64,000 bases of DNA, taken from assembly GCA_963809545.1 (NCBI GenBank), contig CAWEKD010000005.1, positions 248,001 through 312,000 of the forward strand, given 5' to 3'. A program made the position numbers and the translations under genes. Positions within the stretch are counted from its first letter, which is position 1. The number at the start of each line of letters is the position of its first letter. This DNA is from Natronosporangium sp035305625 (GTDB lineage Bacteria > Actinomycetota > Actinomycetes > Mycobacteriales > Micromonosporaceae). The notes below the pieces were generated by a model. That model had not been told where the DNA came from. It made no database searches and worked only from the letters and a program-made list of their open reading frames with translations. This document shows, one piece after another, positions 17,541 to 26,341 of the stretch.

Positions 17541-19474
17541 CCACGGTACGGCAGCTGTTGCGCTCCCCGGTCTGGCTGGTGATGTGGCGGCTGATCCGGG
17601 TCAGCCCACGCCGATACGTGCTCGGCGGACTGTGCTGGACGCTGTTCTGGGCGGTGCCACTGCTCACCGGACTGTTACTGAAAGCGCTGTTCGACACCCT
17701 GAGCCAGGAGTCCGGAGTGGAGCTGTCCGCGGCACTGTGGCTGTGCGCGGCGATGGTGGCGGCCGCGGCGCTGTGGAACGGCTTCTTCCTGCTGGGGCTC
17801 AACATCTGGATGTATTGGATGGTGGGGGCCGAGACCACCCTGCAGTCGAATGTGCTGCGCTCGGTACTGACTGCCCGGGGAGCCGCCGCGACCCGGCTGC
17901 CGCACTCCTCGGGGGAGGCGGTGGCGCGACTCCGCGACGATGTGCACGACTTGGTGATACTCACCGACCAGGTGATCGATCTGTTCGGGGCGGTGGTGTT
18001 CGGAACCGCCGCCTTGGTCATCATGGCGTCGATCGACCCGGTCATCACCCTGGTGCTGATTCTGCCGCTGCTCGGGTTGATCCTCTCCACCCGGCTGCTG
18101 AGCACCTGGGTCCAGCGGGTGCACGCCCGCGCCCGACAGCTGGGCGGGATGGTCACCTCCTACCTCGGGGAGATGTTCTCCGGGGTGTTGGCGATCAAGA
18201 CCACCGGGGCGGAGGCGGCGACGCTGGCGCGGCTGCGGGAACACAACCGGCGCCGGCGGCAGGCCGCGGTGCAGGACCGACTGGCCATGGACCTGGTGGA
18301 CACCACCGCTGGGGCCGGGATTGAGCTGAGCATCGGGCTGGTGCTGCTGCTGTCGGCCGCGGCCATGCGCCGGGGCGACTTCACTGTCGGCGACTTCGCC
18401 CTGTTCACCAGCTACCTGGGGATGTTGACCCAGGTACCGCGGTTCCTGGGCCGGATGCTGTACCGGATCCCGCAGGGGATGGTGGCCACCGAGCGGTTGA
18501 CCCAGCTGATGGCCGCCCACGAGTCCGCCGACCATCTGTCCCGGGTCCGACCGCTGTGGTTCCGCAGCGCCCCGCCGCCGGCCATGACCACGGTGCCGTC
18601 GCGGACCGACCGGCTGGAGACGCTGACGGTCGAGGGGTTGACGGTCCGCCACCCGGACACCGGCCGGGGCGTGGTGGACGTGGATCTGACCATCCGGCGA
18701 GGGTCGTTCACGGTGATCACCGGAGCGGTCGGGGCCGGCAAGACCACCCTGATCCGGGGGTTACTGGGGCTGCTGCCGGCCGAGTCCGGCACCATCCGCT
18801 GGAATGGTCAGGTAGTGAGCGACCCGAGCACGTTCCTGGTGCCGGACCGAGTCGCCTACGCCGCCCAGGTGCCGCGGCTGTTCTCGGCTGCGCTCGGGGA
18901 GAATCTGCGCCTGGGGTGGCCGGCCGACGACGCGCAGCTGGCCACCGCGATTCGGCTGGCCGCGTTCGAGCAGGATCTGGCGGCGATGCCGGACGGGCTG
19001 GACACGGTGGTGGGGCCCCGGGGGGTGCGGCTGTCCGGGGGGCAGGTGCAGCGCGCCACCGCGGTCCGGGCGCTGGTCCGCCGTCCCGATCTGCTGGTGG
19101 TGGACGACCTGTCGTCGGCGCTGGATGTGCGCACCGAGCGCCAACTGTGGGACCGGTTGGCGGAGGCGGCCCGGACCGGGGAGGGGCCGGCCACCCTGCT
19201 GGTGGTCTCCCACCGCCGGGCGGCGCTGGAGCGCGCCGACCAGGTGATCGTCCTGGACCGGGGGCGGGTGGTCGGCGCCGGCCCGCTAGCGACCCTGCTA
19301 CGGGATTGTCCGGAGATGCGCCGGTTGTGGCGGGAAGAGCTGTGGGAAGAGGCCGATGCGACCCCGCCGGTGGCCACCGGGCCGGTGGCCACCGGCGCCC
19401 GGGTGCTGCCGCGGGCCGACGAAGATCCCCGGGCAGCCGCCGAGGAGCTTCCCGCCGGTCTAGACCGCCCCTGA
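17537..19474 (+). CDS. ABC exporter half-transporter, degenerate Walker B subunit
   Basis: A 645-residue partner of the preceding exporter: six membrane helices then an NBD with Walker A GAVGAGKTT (about residue 395), an intact signature LSGGQVQR (about 498) and switch VSHRR. Walker B is LLVVDDLSS, with aspartate replacing the catalytic glutamate. It therefore lends its good signature to the first subunit while its own site is weak, the standard asymmetry of heterodimeric exporters such as TM287/288. A 70-residue acidic, Pro/Ala-rich tail follows the NBD. GTG start overlaps the upstream stop (GTGA). Confidence 0.88.
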   Translation: MTTVRQLLRSPVWLVMWRLIRVSPRRYVLGGLCWTLFWAVPLLTGLLLKALFDTLSQESGVELSAALWLCAAMVAAAALWNGFFLLGLNIWMYWMVGAETTLQSNVLRSVLTARGAAATRLPHSSGEAVARLRDDVHDLVILTDQVIDLFGAVVFGTAALVIMASIDPVITLVLILPLLGLILSTRLLSTWVQRVHARARQLGGMVTSYLGEMFSGVLAIKTTGAEAATLARLREHNRRRRQAAVQDRLAMDLVDTTAGAGIELSIGLVLLLSAAAMRRGDFTVGDFALFTSYLGMLTQVPRFLGRMLYRIPQGMVATERLTQLMAAHESADHLSRVRPLWFRSAPPPAMTTVPSRTDRLETLTVEGLTVRHPDTGRGVVDVDLTIRRGSFTVITGAVGAGKTTLIRGLLGLLPAESGTIRWNGQVVSDPSTFLVPDRVAYAAQVPRLFSAALGENLRLGWPADDAQLATAIRLAAFEQDLAAMPDGLDTVVGPRGVRLSGGQVQRATAVRALVRRPDLLVVDDLSSALDVRTERQLWDRLAEAARTGEGPATLLVVSHRRAALERADQVIVLDRGRVVGAGPLATLLRDCPEMRRLWREELWEEADATPPVATGPVATGARVLPRADEDPRAAAEELPAGLDRP

Positions 19475-19499
19475 TCCGCGCCCGACCTGGAGAATTCCG

Positions 19500-19528
19500 T
19501 TGCCGCCGGTCCCCGCTGCCGCTAGCGT
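19500..19528 (+). promoter_or_regulatory. Promoter of the mini-ORF
   Basis: TTGCCG (19500-19505) and TAGCGT (19523-19528) are 17 bases apart, a near-consensus housekeeping promoter directly before the strong Shine-Dalgarno of the mini-ORF. Confidence 0.55.
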
Positions 19529-19560
19529 GTGGGGTACACGGGAAAGGAGGTGGTCCGACG

Positions 19561-19599
19561 TTGTATAGCTTCGGGACTCGTGAGGTGACTGTCCGCTAA
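19561..19599 (+). CDS. Twelve-residue leader-type mini-ORF with exceptionally strong Shine-Dalgarno
   Basis: A TTG-started ORF encoding MYSFGTREVTVR then TAA. It is preceded at 19541-19555 by a GGAAAGGAGGTGGTCC stretch that can pair almost completely with the 3' end of 16S rRNA (one G-U wobble), much longer than any other ribosome-binding site in the window. A promoter lies just upstream and a series of hairpins downstream. There is no same-strand gene for 2.5 kb, so it is either an independent micropeptide gene or a leader of a small RNA. I recognise no family; that it is translated is inference from the Shine-Dalgarno. Confidence 0.5.
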   Translation: MYSFGTREVTVR

Positions 19600-20061
19600 G
19601 TCGCCATCGTTCGGACTTGGTGACGCCAAGGCCGCGTACGGCGACGCGGCGAATACCAGGCAGTTACCCGACCCTCGGGGCGCCGGTCTAGTCCAACCGG
19701 CTCGCGCTACGAGCGCAAGCCCCGGGGGTTGCCTCTTTTTCCGGGCAACCTCTTCCGTTGATCAGCCAACGTGCGGGCGCGGTGAACGCGCCACCCTCTC
19801 CCGCGAAGATCACCCGGGCGGGGAGCGCACCGGCGGCCGTCACGCAAAAAGAGTGGCGAGGGTGCGCGATGGGCGACTGCCGGCGGAGCGTCGCCAGAGC
19901 GTTCGCGCACCCTCGCCTCACCCGCCCCGCCCGGGGGAACGCGCCGGGGTCGGCGTGCCGGGCCGGTGGAGGTGGCCGGCCCTGGATGGGGTCGAGGGCG
20001 GGAACGGCGCCCTAAGCGGGCGGTCACCGGGCGCCTGAGGAAAGCTCAGCGAGGAGCAGGA
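19600..20061. other. Non-coding interval with clustered hairpins
   Basis: I see no convincing gene here on either strand; the open frames are Arg/Pro-rich shadows. The first part (19682-19750) can form successive stems: 19682-19687 with 19696-19701, 19700-19704 with 19710-19714, and 19727-19733 with 19744-19750 around a T-rich loop. A competing stem pairs 19716-19724 with 19725-19733. This could be the structured body of a small RNA or an attenuator following the mini-ORF. Confidence 0.4.
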
Positions 20062-20355
20062 TCAGTCGAACCGGCCGTGGTTGACCCGATGGCCGGTCGG
20101 AACCCGGGTGCTGGAGAACGACCGGGGCTGGTACACCTCCTGCCGGGGCACCCGGGGAACGGTACGCCACGGCTGCCGAGAGACCACCTCCGCCCGTTCG
20201 GCCAGTTGCCGAGGCGGGCACGGCCAGCTGGAACCGCACCAGCTACAGCAGCCGTCCGGGCCTGGGCCTGAGTGACGTTTGATCAGACGTTGCGCATCGC
20301 GCCAGAGCAACCGGTCAACGACCTCTACCGGTTCCCTCCTGTCGTGCCGTGCCAT
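20062..20355 (-). CDS. Small cysteine-containing protein of unknown function
   Basis: A 97-residue basic protein. Its centre reads RDAQRLIKRHSGP then CCSWCGSSWPCPPRQLAE, with four cysteines (C, C-x2-C, C) in a compact WCG-x3-WPC motif that could bind zinc. The remainder is Arg/Pro-rich and probably disordered. The ATG at 20355 follows a GGGGGG run. Short proteins with this WCGxxWPC core occur in Micromonospora-like genomes as far as I recall, but no function is known to me. Confidence 0.6.
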   Translation of the reverse strand: MARHDRREPVEVVDRLLWRDAQRLIKRHSGPGPDGCCSWCGSSWPCPPRQLAERAEVVSRQPWRTVPRVPRQEVYQPRSFSSTRVPTGHRVNHGRFD

Positions 20356-20635
20356 GAGGTACCCCCCTTACAGCAGTGGGGCCGGCTGGCCCCGTCCGGT
20401 ACCGTGCCGGTCCGCTCGCGGTCGCGGCTACGGCTACGGTCTCCTGCTCTACCTAGAAAAACCGTCGGTGAGCTGGTCGGTGCCGGACAGGCTGTGCGAT
20501 GTGGCTGGGCTCACCCGACCGAGGGAGCAAAAGTCACTCTCTCGATGGAGTAATCACCCGCGCGGGGACGGGTCGGCCCCGGGCCGGTGGGGCGCACCGA
20601 CCCAGGACCGCCCGGACGAGGACCGGTGGGACGGG
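20356..20635. other. Intergenic region upstream of the small Cys protein
   Basis: No gene seen. It holds a GGGGCC/GGCCCC hairpin at 20378-20393 in the putative leader of the minus-strand gene, and a locally A-rich spot at 20450-20462, the likeliest place for that gene's promoter, though no clear boxes were found. Confidence 0.4.
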
Positions 20636-20659
20636 GACCGGCGCAGCGTCGCGCCGGTC
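20636..20659 (-). terminator. Hairpin terminator after cystathionine beta-synthase
   Basis: Perfect nine-base arms 20636-20644 and 20651-20659 with a six-base loop, four bases beyond the end of the minus-strand gene; no U-tract. Confidence 0.7.
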
Positions 20660-20662
20660 GCA

Positions 20663-22027
20663 TCACGAGGGGACGTGCCGCAGCAGGTCCTGCCGGGTAA
20701 CCACGCCGGCCGGCTTGCCGTCGATCAGCACCATCGCCGCGTCGGACTTGGCCAGCAGCTCCACCGCCTCCGATACCGGCTGCCCGCCACCCACCATCGG
20801 CAGCGGCGGCCCCATGTGCCGCTCCACCATGTCGTGCAGCTGGGCACCGCCGGAGAACAGCGCGTCCAGCAGGTCCTTCTCCGCGATCGCGCCGACCACC
20901 TCACCGGTCATCACCGGCGGCTCGGCCTTCAGCACCGGCAGCTGGGACACCCCGTACTCGTGCATCACGTCGATCGCTTCCCGGATCGTCTCCGACGGGT
21001 GGGTGTGCACCAGCGGCGGCAGGGTCTCCCCCTTGCCCGCCAGGACGTCCGCGACCGTCTTCCCCTCCGGCGCGGCCAGGAACCCGTACCGGGCCATCCA
21101 CTCATCGCTGAAGATCTTCGACAGGTAGCCTCGCCCGCCGTCCGGCAGGAGCACCACCACCACGTCGTCCGGGTCGGCCCGGCGGGCCACCTCCAGCGCC
21201 GCCACGACCGCCATGCCGCAGGAGCCGCCGACCAGCAGCCCCTCTTCCCGGGCCAGCCGACGGGTCATCTCGAACGCGTCCCGGTCGCTGACCTCGATGA
21301 TCTCGTCGCAGATGGTCCGGTCGTAGGTGTCCGGCCAGAAGTCTTCGCCCACTCCCTCCACTAGGTAGGGTCGGCCGTCCCCGCCGGAGTAGACCGATCC
21401 TTCCGGGTCCGCGCCGATGACCTTGACGCGCCCCTCGGAGGCCTCCTTCAGGTAGCGCCCCACCCCGCTGATGGTGCCGCCGGTGCCGACCCCGGCCACG
21501 AAGTGGGTGATCCGCCCCTCGGTCTGCTCCCACAGCTCCGGACCGGTCGACTCGTAGTGCGAAAGCGGGTTGTTGGGGTTGCTGTACTGGTTGGGCTTCC
21601 AGGCTCCGGGGATCTCCCGGGCCAGCCGGTCGGACACCTGGTAGTAGGAACGCGGGTCCTCCGGGGCCACCGCGGTCGGACAGACCACCACCTCCGCCCC
21701 GTACGCCCGCAGCACGTTCTGCTTGTCCTCACTGACCTTGTCCGGGCAGACGAACACGCACTTGTAGCCCTTGAGCTGCGCCACCATGGCCAGGCCGACC
21801 CCGGTGTTGCCGCTGGTTGGTTCGACGATCGTGCCCCCGGGTCGGAGTTGGCCGGTGCGTTCGGCTTCCTCCACCATCCGCAGCGCGATCCGGTCCTTTA
21901 CCGAACCACCTGGATTGACGTACTCCACCTTCGCGAGCACCAGAGCGTCAATGCCCTCGGTCACCCGGTTGAGCCGCACCAGCGGCGTATTGCCGATCAG
22001 TTCGACCACGTTGTCGTAGTAGCGCAC
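20663..22027 (-). CDS. cbs: Cystathionine beta-synthase
   Basis: Makes cystathionine from homocysteine and serine, the first step of reverse trans-sulfuration. The 454-residue protein has the PLP lysine in NPGGSVKDRIA (Lys44), substrate loop TSGNTG, phosphate loop GVGTGGTISG, and a C-terminal pair of CBS domains (about residues 335-452, ending VTRQDLLRHV), which distinguishes it from plain cysteine synthase. No haem-binding N-terminal region is present. GTG start at 22027 with GCGGGG upstream. The gene is divergent from the SGNH hydrolases. Confidence 0.93.
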   Translation of the reverse strand: MRYYDNVVELIGNTPLVRLNRVTEGIDALVLAKVEYVNPGGSVKDRIALRMVEEAERTGQLRPGGTIVEPTSGNTGVGLAMVAQLKGYKCVFVCPDKVSEDKQNVLRAYGAEVVVCPTAVAPEDPRSYYQVSDRLAREIPGAWKPNQYSNPNNPLSHYESTGPELWEQTEGRITHFVAGVGTGGTISGVGRYLKEASEGRVKVIGADPEGSVYSGGDGRPYLVEGVGEDFWPDTYDRTICDEIIEVSDRDAFEMTRRLAREEGLLVGGSCGMAVVAALEVARRADPDDVVVVLLPDGGRGYLSKIFSDEWMARYGFLAAPEGKTVADVLAGKGETLPPLVHTHPSETIREAIDVMHEYGVSQLPVLKAEPPVMTGEVVGAIAEKDLLDALFSGGAQLHDMVERHMGPPLPMVGGGQPVSEAVELLAKSDAAMVLIDGKPAGVVTRQDLLRHVPS

Positions 22028-22168
22028 CCCCGCAGCTTAGCCGCGCCGAGCGCGCCTGGGGAGACCGTAGACTGGCCACCCCCCGCTGCCAGGTAGGACG
22101 CGTGACGCCCGCCTCAGCTCGGCGCGCGACGTGCACGCCATCACATGCGGATTCCCGCTGCATAGGGC

Positions 22169-22174
22169 TAACCT
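22169..22174 (+). promoter_or_regulatory. -10 box of leaderless SGNH hydrolase gene
   Basis: TAACCT is seven bases before the GTG at 22182, with no Shine-Dalgarno. Confidence 0.6.
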
Positions 22175-22181
22175 CTGCGGC

Positions 22182-23124
22182 GTGGGAGTTCGGTGGTGGC
22201 GAATCCTCGGATACGCCGGCGCGGCCGCGGTCGCCGGGGCGGCCGGAGGTGTCGGCCTGCTGCTCGGGCAGGCGGCGCACGCCCGCCGGACCATCCCGCG
22301 GGCGGAGGCACCACCCCCGCGTGGAGACGGCTGTTACGGGGCCCGGTTCCGCGGCACCCCGTTGACCATGGTGATTCTCGGCGACTCGGTGGCCGCCGGC
22401 TACGGCGCCACCAAACCGCGGGAGACCCCCGGCGCGCTGTTGGCCACCGGTGTCTCTCGCCGGCTGCGTCGACCGGTGCGACTCCACCGATTGGCGGTGG
22501 TGGGCGCTACCTCCGCCCGGCTGGCTCCGCAGGTGGAGGCGGCGCTCGAGCTGCGCCCCGACCTCGCCGTGATCATCATCGGCGGCAACGACGTCACCCA
22601 CCGGAAGAACCAGGCCGCCGCGGTACGGCACCTGGTGACCGCGGTGCGGCAACTGCGGGCCGCCGGTGCCCAGGTGGTGGTCGGCACCTGCCCGGACCTT
22701 GGCACGGTGCAACCCATTCGTCCACCACTGCGCTGGCTGGCCCGGCGGTGGAGCCGACAGTTGGCGGCGGCCCAGACGGTCGCGGTGGTGGAGGAGGGCG
22801 CGTGGACCGTCTCCCTGGCCGACCTGCTCGGCCCTCGGTTCGCCGCCGAACCGCACCGACTGTTCGGGCACGACCGGTTCCATCCCTCCCCTGAGGGGTA
22901 CGCCACCGCCGCGGCGGCGCTCCTGCCCACCGTGCTGGCCGCGCTCGGCGCCACCCGGCCGACCACCCCCAGTGCGGTTCGGTCGCTGCCGCAGGCCGCG
23001 GCCACCGCCGTGCAACGCGGCGGTACCGAGGTGTCCGGCGCCGCCGTCGCTGGCCGAGAGCGTGGCCCCCCTGGCGGTGGGCGGCGCTCCGCCAACGGGT
23101 CCGGTTCCGGATCCGCGCCCCTGA
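22182..23124 (+). CDS. SGNH/GDSL hydrolase, first of a tandem pair (3' end frame uncertain)
   Basis: A membrane-anchored esterase/lipase-type protein. After an N-terminal helix (residues about 8-28) come block I ILGDSVAAGYG with the nucleophilic serine, block III IIIGGNDVTH, and block V HDRFHPSPEGY with the catalytic Asp/His, so all SGNH residues are present. The start frame has no stop before the second gene: it would run on into it as one 621-residue protein. A one-base change in the six-C run at 23066-23071 would instead end it at the TGA at 23124, leaving 29 bp to the next gene with its own ribosome-binding site. I give that end; it is inference. Confidence 0.7.
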
Positions 23125-23153
23125 GCAGCCCGACCCCGTCCCCTGGAGACCAG

Positions 23154-23973
23154 ATGACCAGCTTGACCCGGCGTGTTGCCCGCGCCGCCGCTCTCACCGC
23201 CGCTGTCACCGGGCTCGGTGGAGTGGCCGCCCTCGCCGCGCTGCTCGCCGGCGAGGTGGTGGCCGCCCGCACCCGGCGGTACGCCACTCCTTCGCTCGGG
23301 TTGGCGGTGCGCGCCTCCCTCGGGGAGCCGACCGCGCCTCCCCTGCGCCTGACCCTGCTCGGCGACGCCAGCGCGCTGGGGGTGGGGGTGGAGTCCCCGC
23401 GGGACACCCTCGGCGGCCAGCTCGCCTCGTTGTTGGTGCTGGACGATTCCGGCCCGGGCGGGGTGCGGGGGCGGCGAGTCGAACTGTCCAGCGTGGCGGT
23501 GGCCGGCTCCCGCTCCTCCGATCTCGCCACCCAGGTTTCCCGGGCCCTGATCGGCACCCGCCCCGACGTGGCGGTCATCCTGATCGGCGCCGGTGACGCC
23601 ACCGACCTTCGCCGCCCGTCCGAGGTCGCGGTCGAGCTGAGCACCGCGGTCCGCCGGCTCCGCCACGCCGAGGTCGTCGGTGGTGGTCGGCACCTGCCCG
23701 GACCTGGGCGCCTGCCGGGCGTTCGCGCCGCCGCTACGGCAGCTGCTGGGGTGGCACAGTCGCCGCATCGCCCGCGCCCAGGCGTTGGCGGCGGAGGCGG
23801 CCGGTGCCCAGGTGGTGGACCTGGGGGCGGAGACCGGCCCGGTGTTCCGCGCGGACTCCGGCACGCTCTGCTTCGACGGGTTCCACCCGTCGGCCGACGG
23901 TTACCGGGTGTGGGCGCATGCGCTGTACCCCGCGGTGCGGGCCGCCGCGGTGGGGGTGGACCACGAGCTGTAG
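23154..23973 (+). pseudogene. Second SGNH/GDSL hydrolase, frameshifted and with altered catalytic motifs
   Basis: ATG 23154 follows CTGGAGACCAG, and the product starts with a membrane helix. Block I reads LLGDASALGVG, alanine replacing the nucleophilic serine, and block III reads LIGAGDATD, lacking the usual GGND asparagine. At about 23670-23678 the frame shifts by one base: the continuation VVVGTCPDLGA ... CFDGFHPSADGYRVWAHAL, including the final Asp/His motif, is in a different frame and ends at 23973. Loss of serine, asparagine and frame together suggest decay, though the C-terminal half is still well preserved. Confidence 0.65.
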
Positions 23974-24044
23974 CCGGTGACCGGCCCCGCCTGCGCGCCC
24001 CCAGCCGACCGGGACGGCTGATCGACCGGACCGCCGGCCGTGGC

Positions 24045-24050
24045 TAGCCT
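24045..24050 (+). promoter_or_regulatory. -10 box of leaderless thiolase gene
   Basis: TAGCCT, six bases (GGACAG), then ATG at 24057. Confidence 0.65.
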
Positions 24051-24056
24051 GGACAG

Positions 24057-25304
24057 ATGCCAGAAGCAGTCATCGTCGCCACGGCCCGCTCCCCGATCGG
24101 GCGCGCGGTCAAGGGCTCGCTGCGGGAGATGCGTCCAGACGACCTCGCCGCCACCATCGTGCGGGCCGCGCTGGACAAGGTGCCGCAGCTGGATCCCACC
24201 ACTGTGGATGATCTGTACCTGGGGTGCGGGCTGCCCGGGGGTGAACAAGGGTTCAACATGGCCCGAGTGGTGGCCGTGCTGCTCGGGTTGGACACCGTGC
24301 CCGGCGCCACCATCACCCGCTACTGTGCCTCGTCGCTACAGACCACCCGGATGGCGTTCCACGCCATCAAGGCCGGGGAAGGGGACGTGTTCATCTCCGC
24401 GGGGGTGGAGTGCGTGTCCCGGTACGCCCGCGGCAACTCCGACTCGCTGCCGCCGGAGGCGGCCGCCCGCGTCGGCGGCGGCTGGCACAACCCCCGGTTC
24501 GCCGACGCCCGAGCCCGCACCCGCGCCCGCGCCGAGGGCGGCGCACCGGTCTGGCGCGATCCTCGCCAGGATGGCGCACTGCCGGACATCTACATCGCCA
24601 TGGGCCAGACCGCCGAGAACCTGGCCCAGGTGTACGGCGTCACTCGGCAGGAGATGGACGAGTTCGGGGTGCGCTCCCAGAACCTGGCGGAGCAGGCGAT
24701 CGCCGACGGCTTCTGGGCCCGAGAGATCACACCGGTGACCACACCGGACGGCACCGTGGTCGACCGGGACGACAGTCCCCGCTCCGGGGTGACCATGGAG
24801 GCGGTGGCGGCGCTGCAGCCGGCGTTCCGGCCGGACGGCCGGGTCACCGCCGGCAACTGCTGCCCGCTCAACGACGGGGCGGCGGCGGTGATCGTCATGA
24901 GCGACACGCGCGCTCGGGAGCTGGGGATCACTCCGCTGGCCCGGATCGTGGCCACCGGGGTGTCCGCCCTCTCCCCGGAGATCATGGGGCTCGGCCCGGT
25001 CGAGGCCACGCGCCAGGCGCTGGCCCGGGCCGGGATGAGCATCTCGGACATCGACCTGTTCGAGATCAATGAGGCGTTCGCGGCGCAGGTCATCCCCTCG
25101 TACCGGGAGCTGGGGATCCCGCTGGAGAAGCTGAATGTGATGGGCGGGGCGATCGCGGTCGGCCACCCGTTCGGCATGACCGGTGCCCGGATCACCGGCA
25201 CGCTGATCAACGCGCTGCAGTGGCATGACCGGACGCTCGGGCTGGAGACCATGTGCGTCGGTGGGGGCCAGGGGATGGCCATGATCATCGAACGCCTGTC
25301 TTGA
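24057..25304 (+). CDS. fadA: Acetyl-CoA C-acyltransferase (thiolase)
   Basis: A 415-residue thiolase for acyl-CoA chain cleavage (beta-oxidation) or condensation. The nucleophile is the cysteine in ITRYCASSLQT; NEAFAAQ, GGAIAVGHPFGMTGAR and the second cysteine in MCVGGGQGMA complete the active site. The segment around residues 125-175 is longer and Arg/Ala-rich than in short thiolases. It stands alone with its own leaderless promoter and a strong terminator. FadA-type degradative and acetoacetyl-CoA roles cannot be separated from sequence. Confidence 0.92.
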   Translation: MPEAVIVATARSPIGRAVKGSLREMRPDDLAATIVRAALDKVPQLDPTTVDDLYLGCGLPGGEQGFNMARVVAVLLGLDTVPGATITRYCASSLQTTRMAFHAIKAGEGDVFISAGVECVSRYARGNSDSLPPEAAARVGGGWHNPRFADARARTRARAEGGAPVWRDPRQDGALPDIYIAMGQTAENLAQVYGVTRQEMDEFGVRSQNLAEQAIADGFWAREITPVTTPDGTVVDRDDSPRSGVTMEAVAALQPAFRPDGRVTAGNCCPLNDGAAAVIVMSDTRARELGITPLARIVATGVSALSPEIMGLGPVEATRQALARAGMSISDIDLFEINEAFAAQVIPSYRELGIPLEKLNVMGGAIAVGHPFGMTGARITGTLINALQWHDRTLGLETMCVGGGQGMAMIIERLS

Positions 25305-25313
25305 GGCGCGGAA

Positions 25314-25345
25314 AAAAGTGCCCTGCCGGCCGGCAGGGCGCTTTT
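25314..25345. terminator. Bidirectional intrinsic terminator
   Basis: A 10-bp perfect GC stem (25320-25329 with 25330-25339) extends through A/T arms into AAAA on the left and TTTT on the right, so it has a U-tract in both directions. It separates the convergent thiolase and YccA-like genes. Confidence 0.9.
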
Positions 25346-25359
25346 CTTGAACGACTGGG

Positions 25360-26187
25360 CTATTCGCCGCTGAAGTAGCTGAGCAGACGCAGGACCTCAA
25401 GGTAGAGCCAGATCAGGCTGACCAGGATGCCGAACGCACACGCCCAGGCGTACTTCTCGGGCAGGCCGAGCCGGACCCCCTCCTCGACCTCGTGGAAGGA
25501 GAGGATGAAGCTCAGCGCGGCCACCACGATGAACACCAGGCTGGCAACGATCGCCAGGCCGCCGCCGCCCCGGATGCCGGTGTCCACGCCGAACAGCGAC
25601 AACACCAGGTTGATCAGGATGACCCCGGCGCAGCCGGCCAGGGCGGCCAGCATGCCCCGCCGGAACTTCGGGGTGGCCCGGATCACCCGGTTCTTGTAGA
25701 GGATCGTCATCAGCAGGAACACCCCGAGGGTGGCGATGACCGCCTGCAGCACGATCTCCGGCCGGCCGGTCACGTTCGCCAGGAACTGGCTGAACCCGCC
25801 GATGAACACGCCCTCCACGAGCGCGTACGCCCCGATCACGAACGGATTGGTGACCCGGGCAAAGGAGATCACCAGGCCCAGCACCAGCCCCACCATGGCG
25901 GCTGGGAAGGCGAGCGCACCCGCGGTCTCCGGCGGGGCCAGCATCCAGACCGCTCCGGCGGCGACCGTCACCAGAGCGAGCAGGCCGACGGTGCGGACTA
26001 CTACGTCGTCCACCGTCATCGTCCGGACGGTGGGCGGGGTCGCGCCGATTACGTCCGGGCTGGTCGGATAGGCCTGGGGCGGTGCCCCGTACATCTGCTG
26101 GTGCCCCGCGGCCGCTGCCCGCTCCCGCGCGGCATCAGCAGCCAACCGGGTCAGCACCGGATTGGTCGTTCGCAATTCTGTCACCAC
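25360..26187 (-). CDS. Bax inhibitor-1/YccA family membrane protein
   Basis: A 275-residue protein with a polar 75-residue N-terminus and seven membrane helices. Recognisable family features are ALVEGVFIGG, GIRGGGGLAIV and the last helix FGILVSLIWLYLEVLRLLSYF. Members are pH-sensitive calcium leak channels or regulators of membrane protease quality control in other bacteria; the role here is not known. GTG-GTG start at 26187 with GGAG just before the second GTG. Confidence 0.9.
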   Translation of the reverse strand: MVTELRTTNPVLTRLAADAARERAAAAGHQQMYGAPPQAYPTSPDVIGATPPTVRTMTVDDVVVRTVGLLALVTVAAGAVWMLAPPETAGALAFPAAMVGLVLGLVISFARVTNPFVIGAYALVEGVFIGGFSQFLANVTGRPEIVLQAVIATLGVFLLMTILYKNRVIRATPKFRRGMLAALAGCAGVILINLVLSLFGVDTGIRGGGGLAIVASLVFIVVAALSFILSFHEVEEGVRLGLPEKYAWACAFGILVSLIWLYLEVLRLLSYFSGE

Positions 26188-26341
26188 TCCGTAGTCGTCT
26201 GCCCATGCGTCACGCCAGTGTCTGCCGTATCAGCCTAACCGGCGGGCACCGGCCAGGACAGTGCCGGTTCGTCGGATTTCCGAACCTCCACGGCGGGGTA
26301 CCCGCCCCAACCACCACCAGCGCACCTGCCACCCTGGGAGC

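Noticed and set aside
19600..20061. Possible tRNA, tmRNA or SRP RNA in the long gap
   Set aside because: Hairpins are present, but no tRNA arms, tmRNA start or SRP core sequence were found.
20279..21364. A 361-codon plus-strand frame opposite cystathionine beta-synthase
   Set aside because: Antisense to a conserved enzyme, rich in His/Arg/Gln, as expected for the complement of a PLP enzyme gene.
21948..23864. A 638-codon minus-strand open frame opposite the SGNH hydrolases
   Set aside because: Composition is Arg/Gly/Pro-rich without motifs and it lies antisense to genes with clear catalytic motifs; typical of high-GC antisense frames.
26261..26341. Longer N-terminus of the LAL-like ATPase
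   Set aside because: The extra codons are Arg/Pro/His-rich; a ribosome-binding site and ATG at 26342 fit the ATPase domain start.
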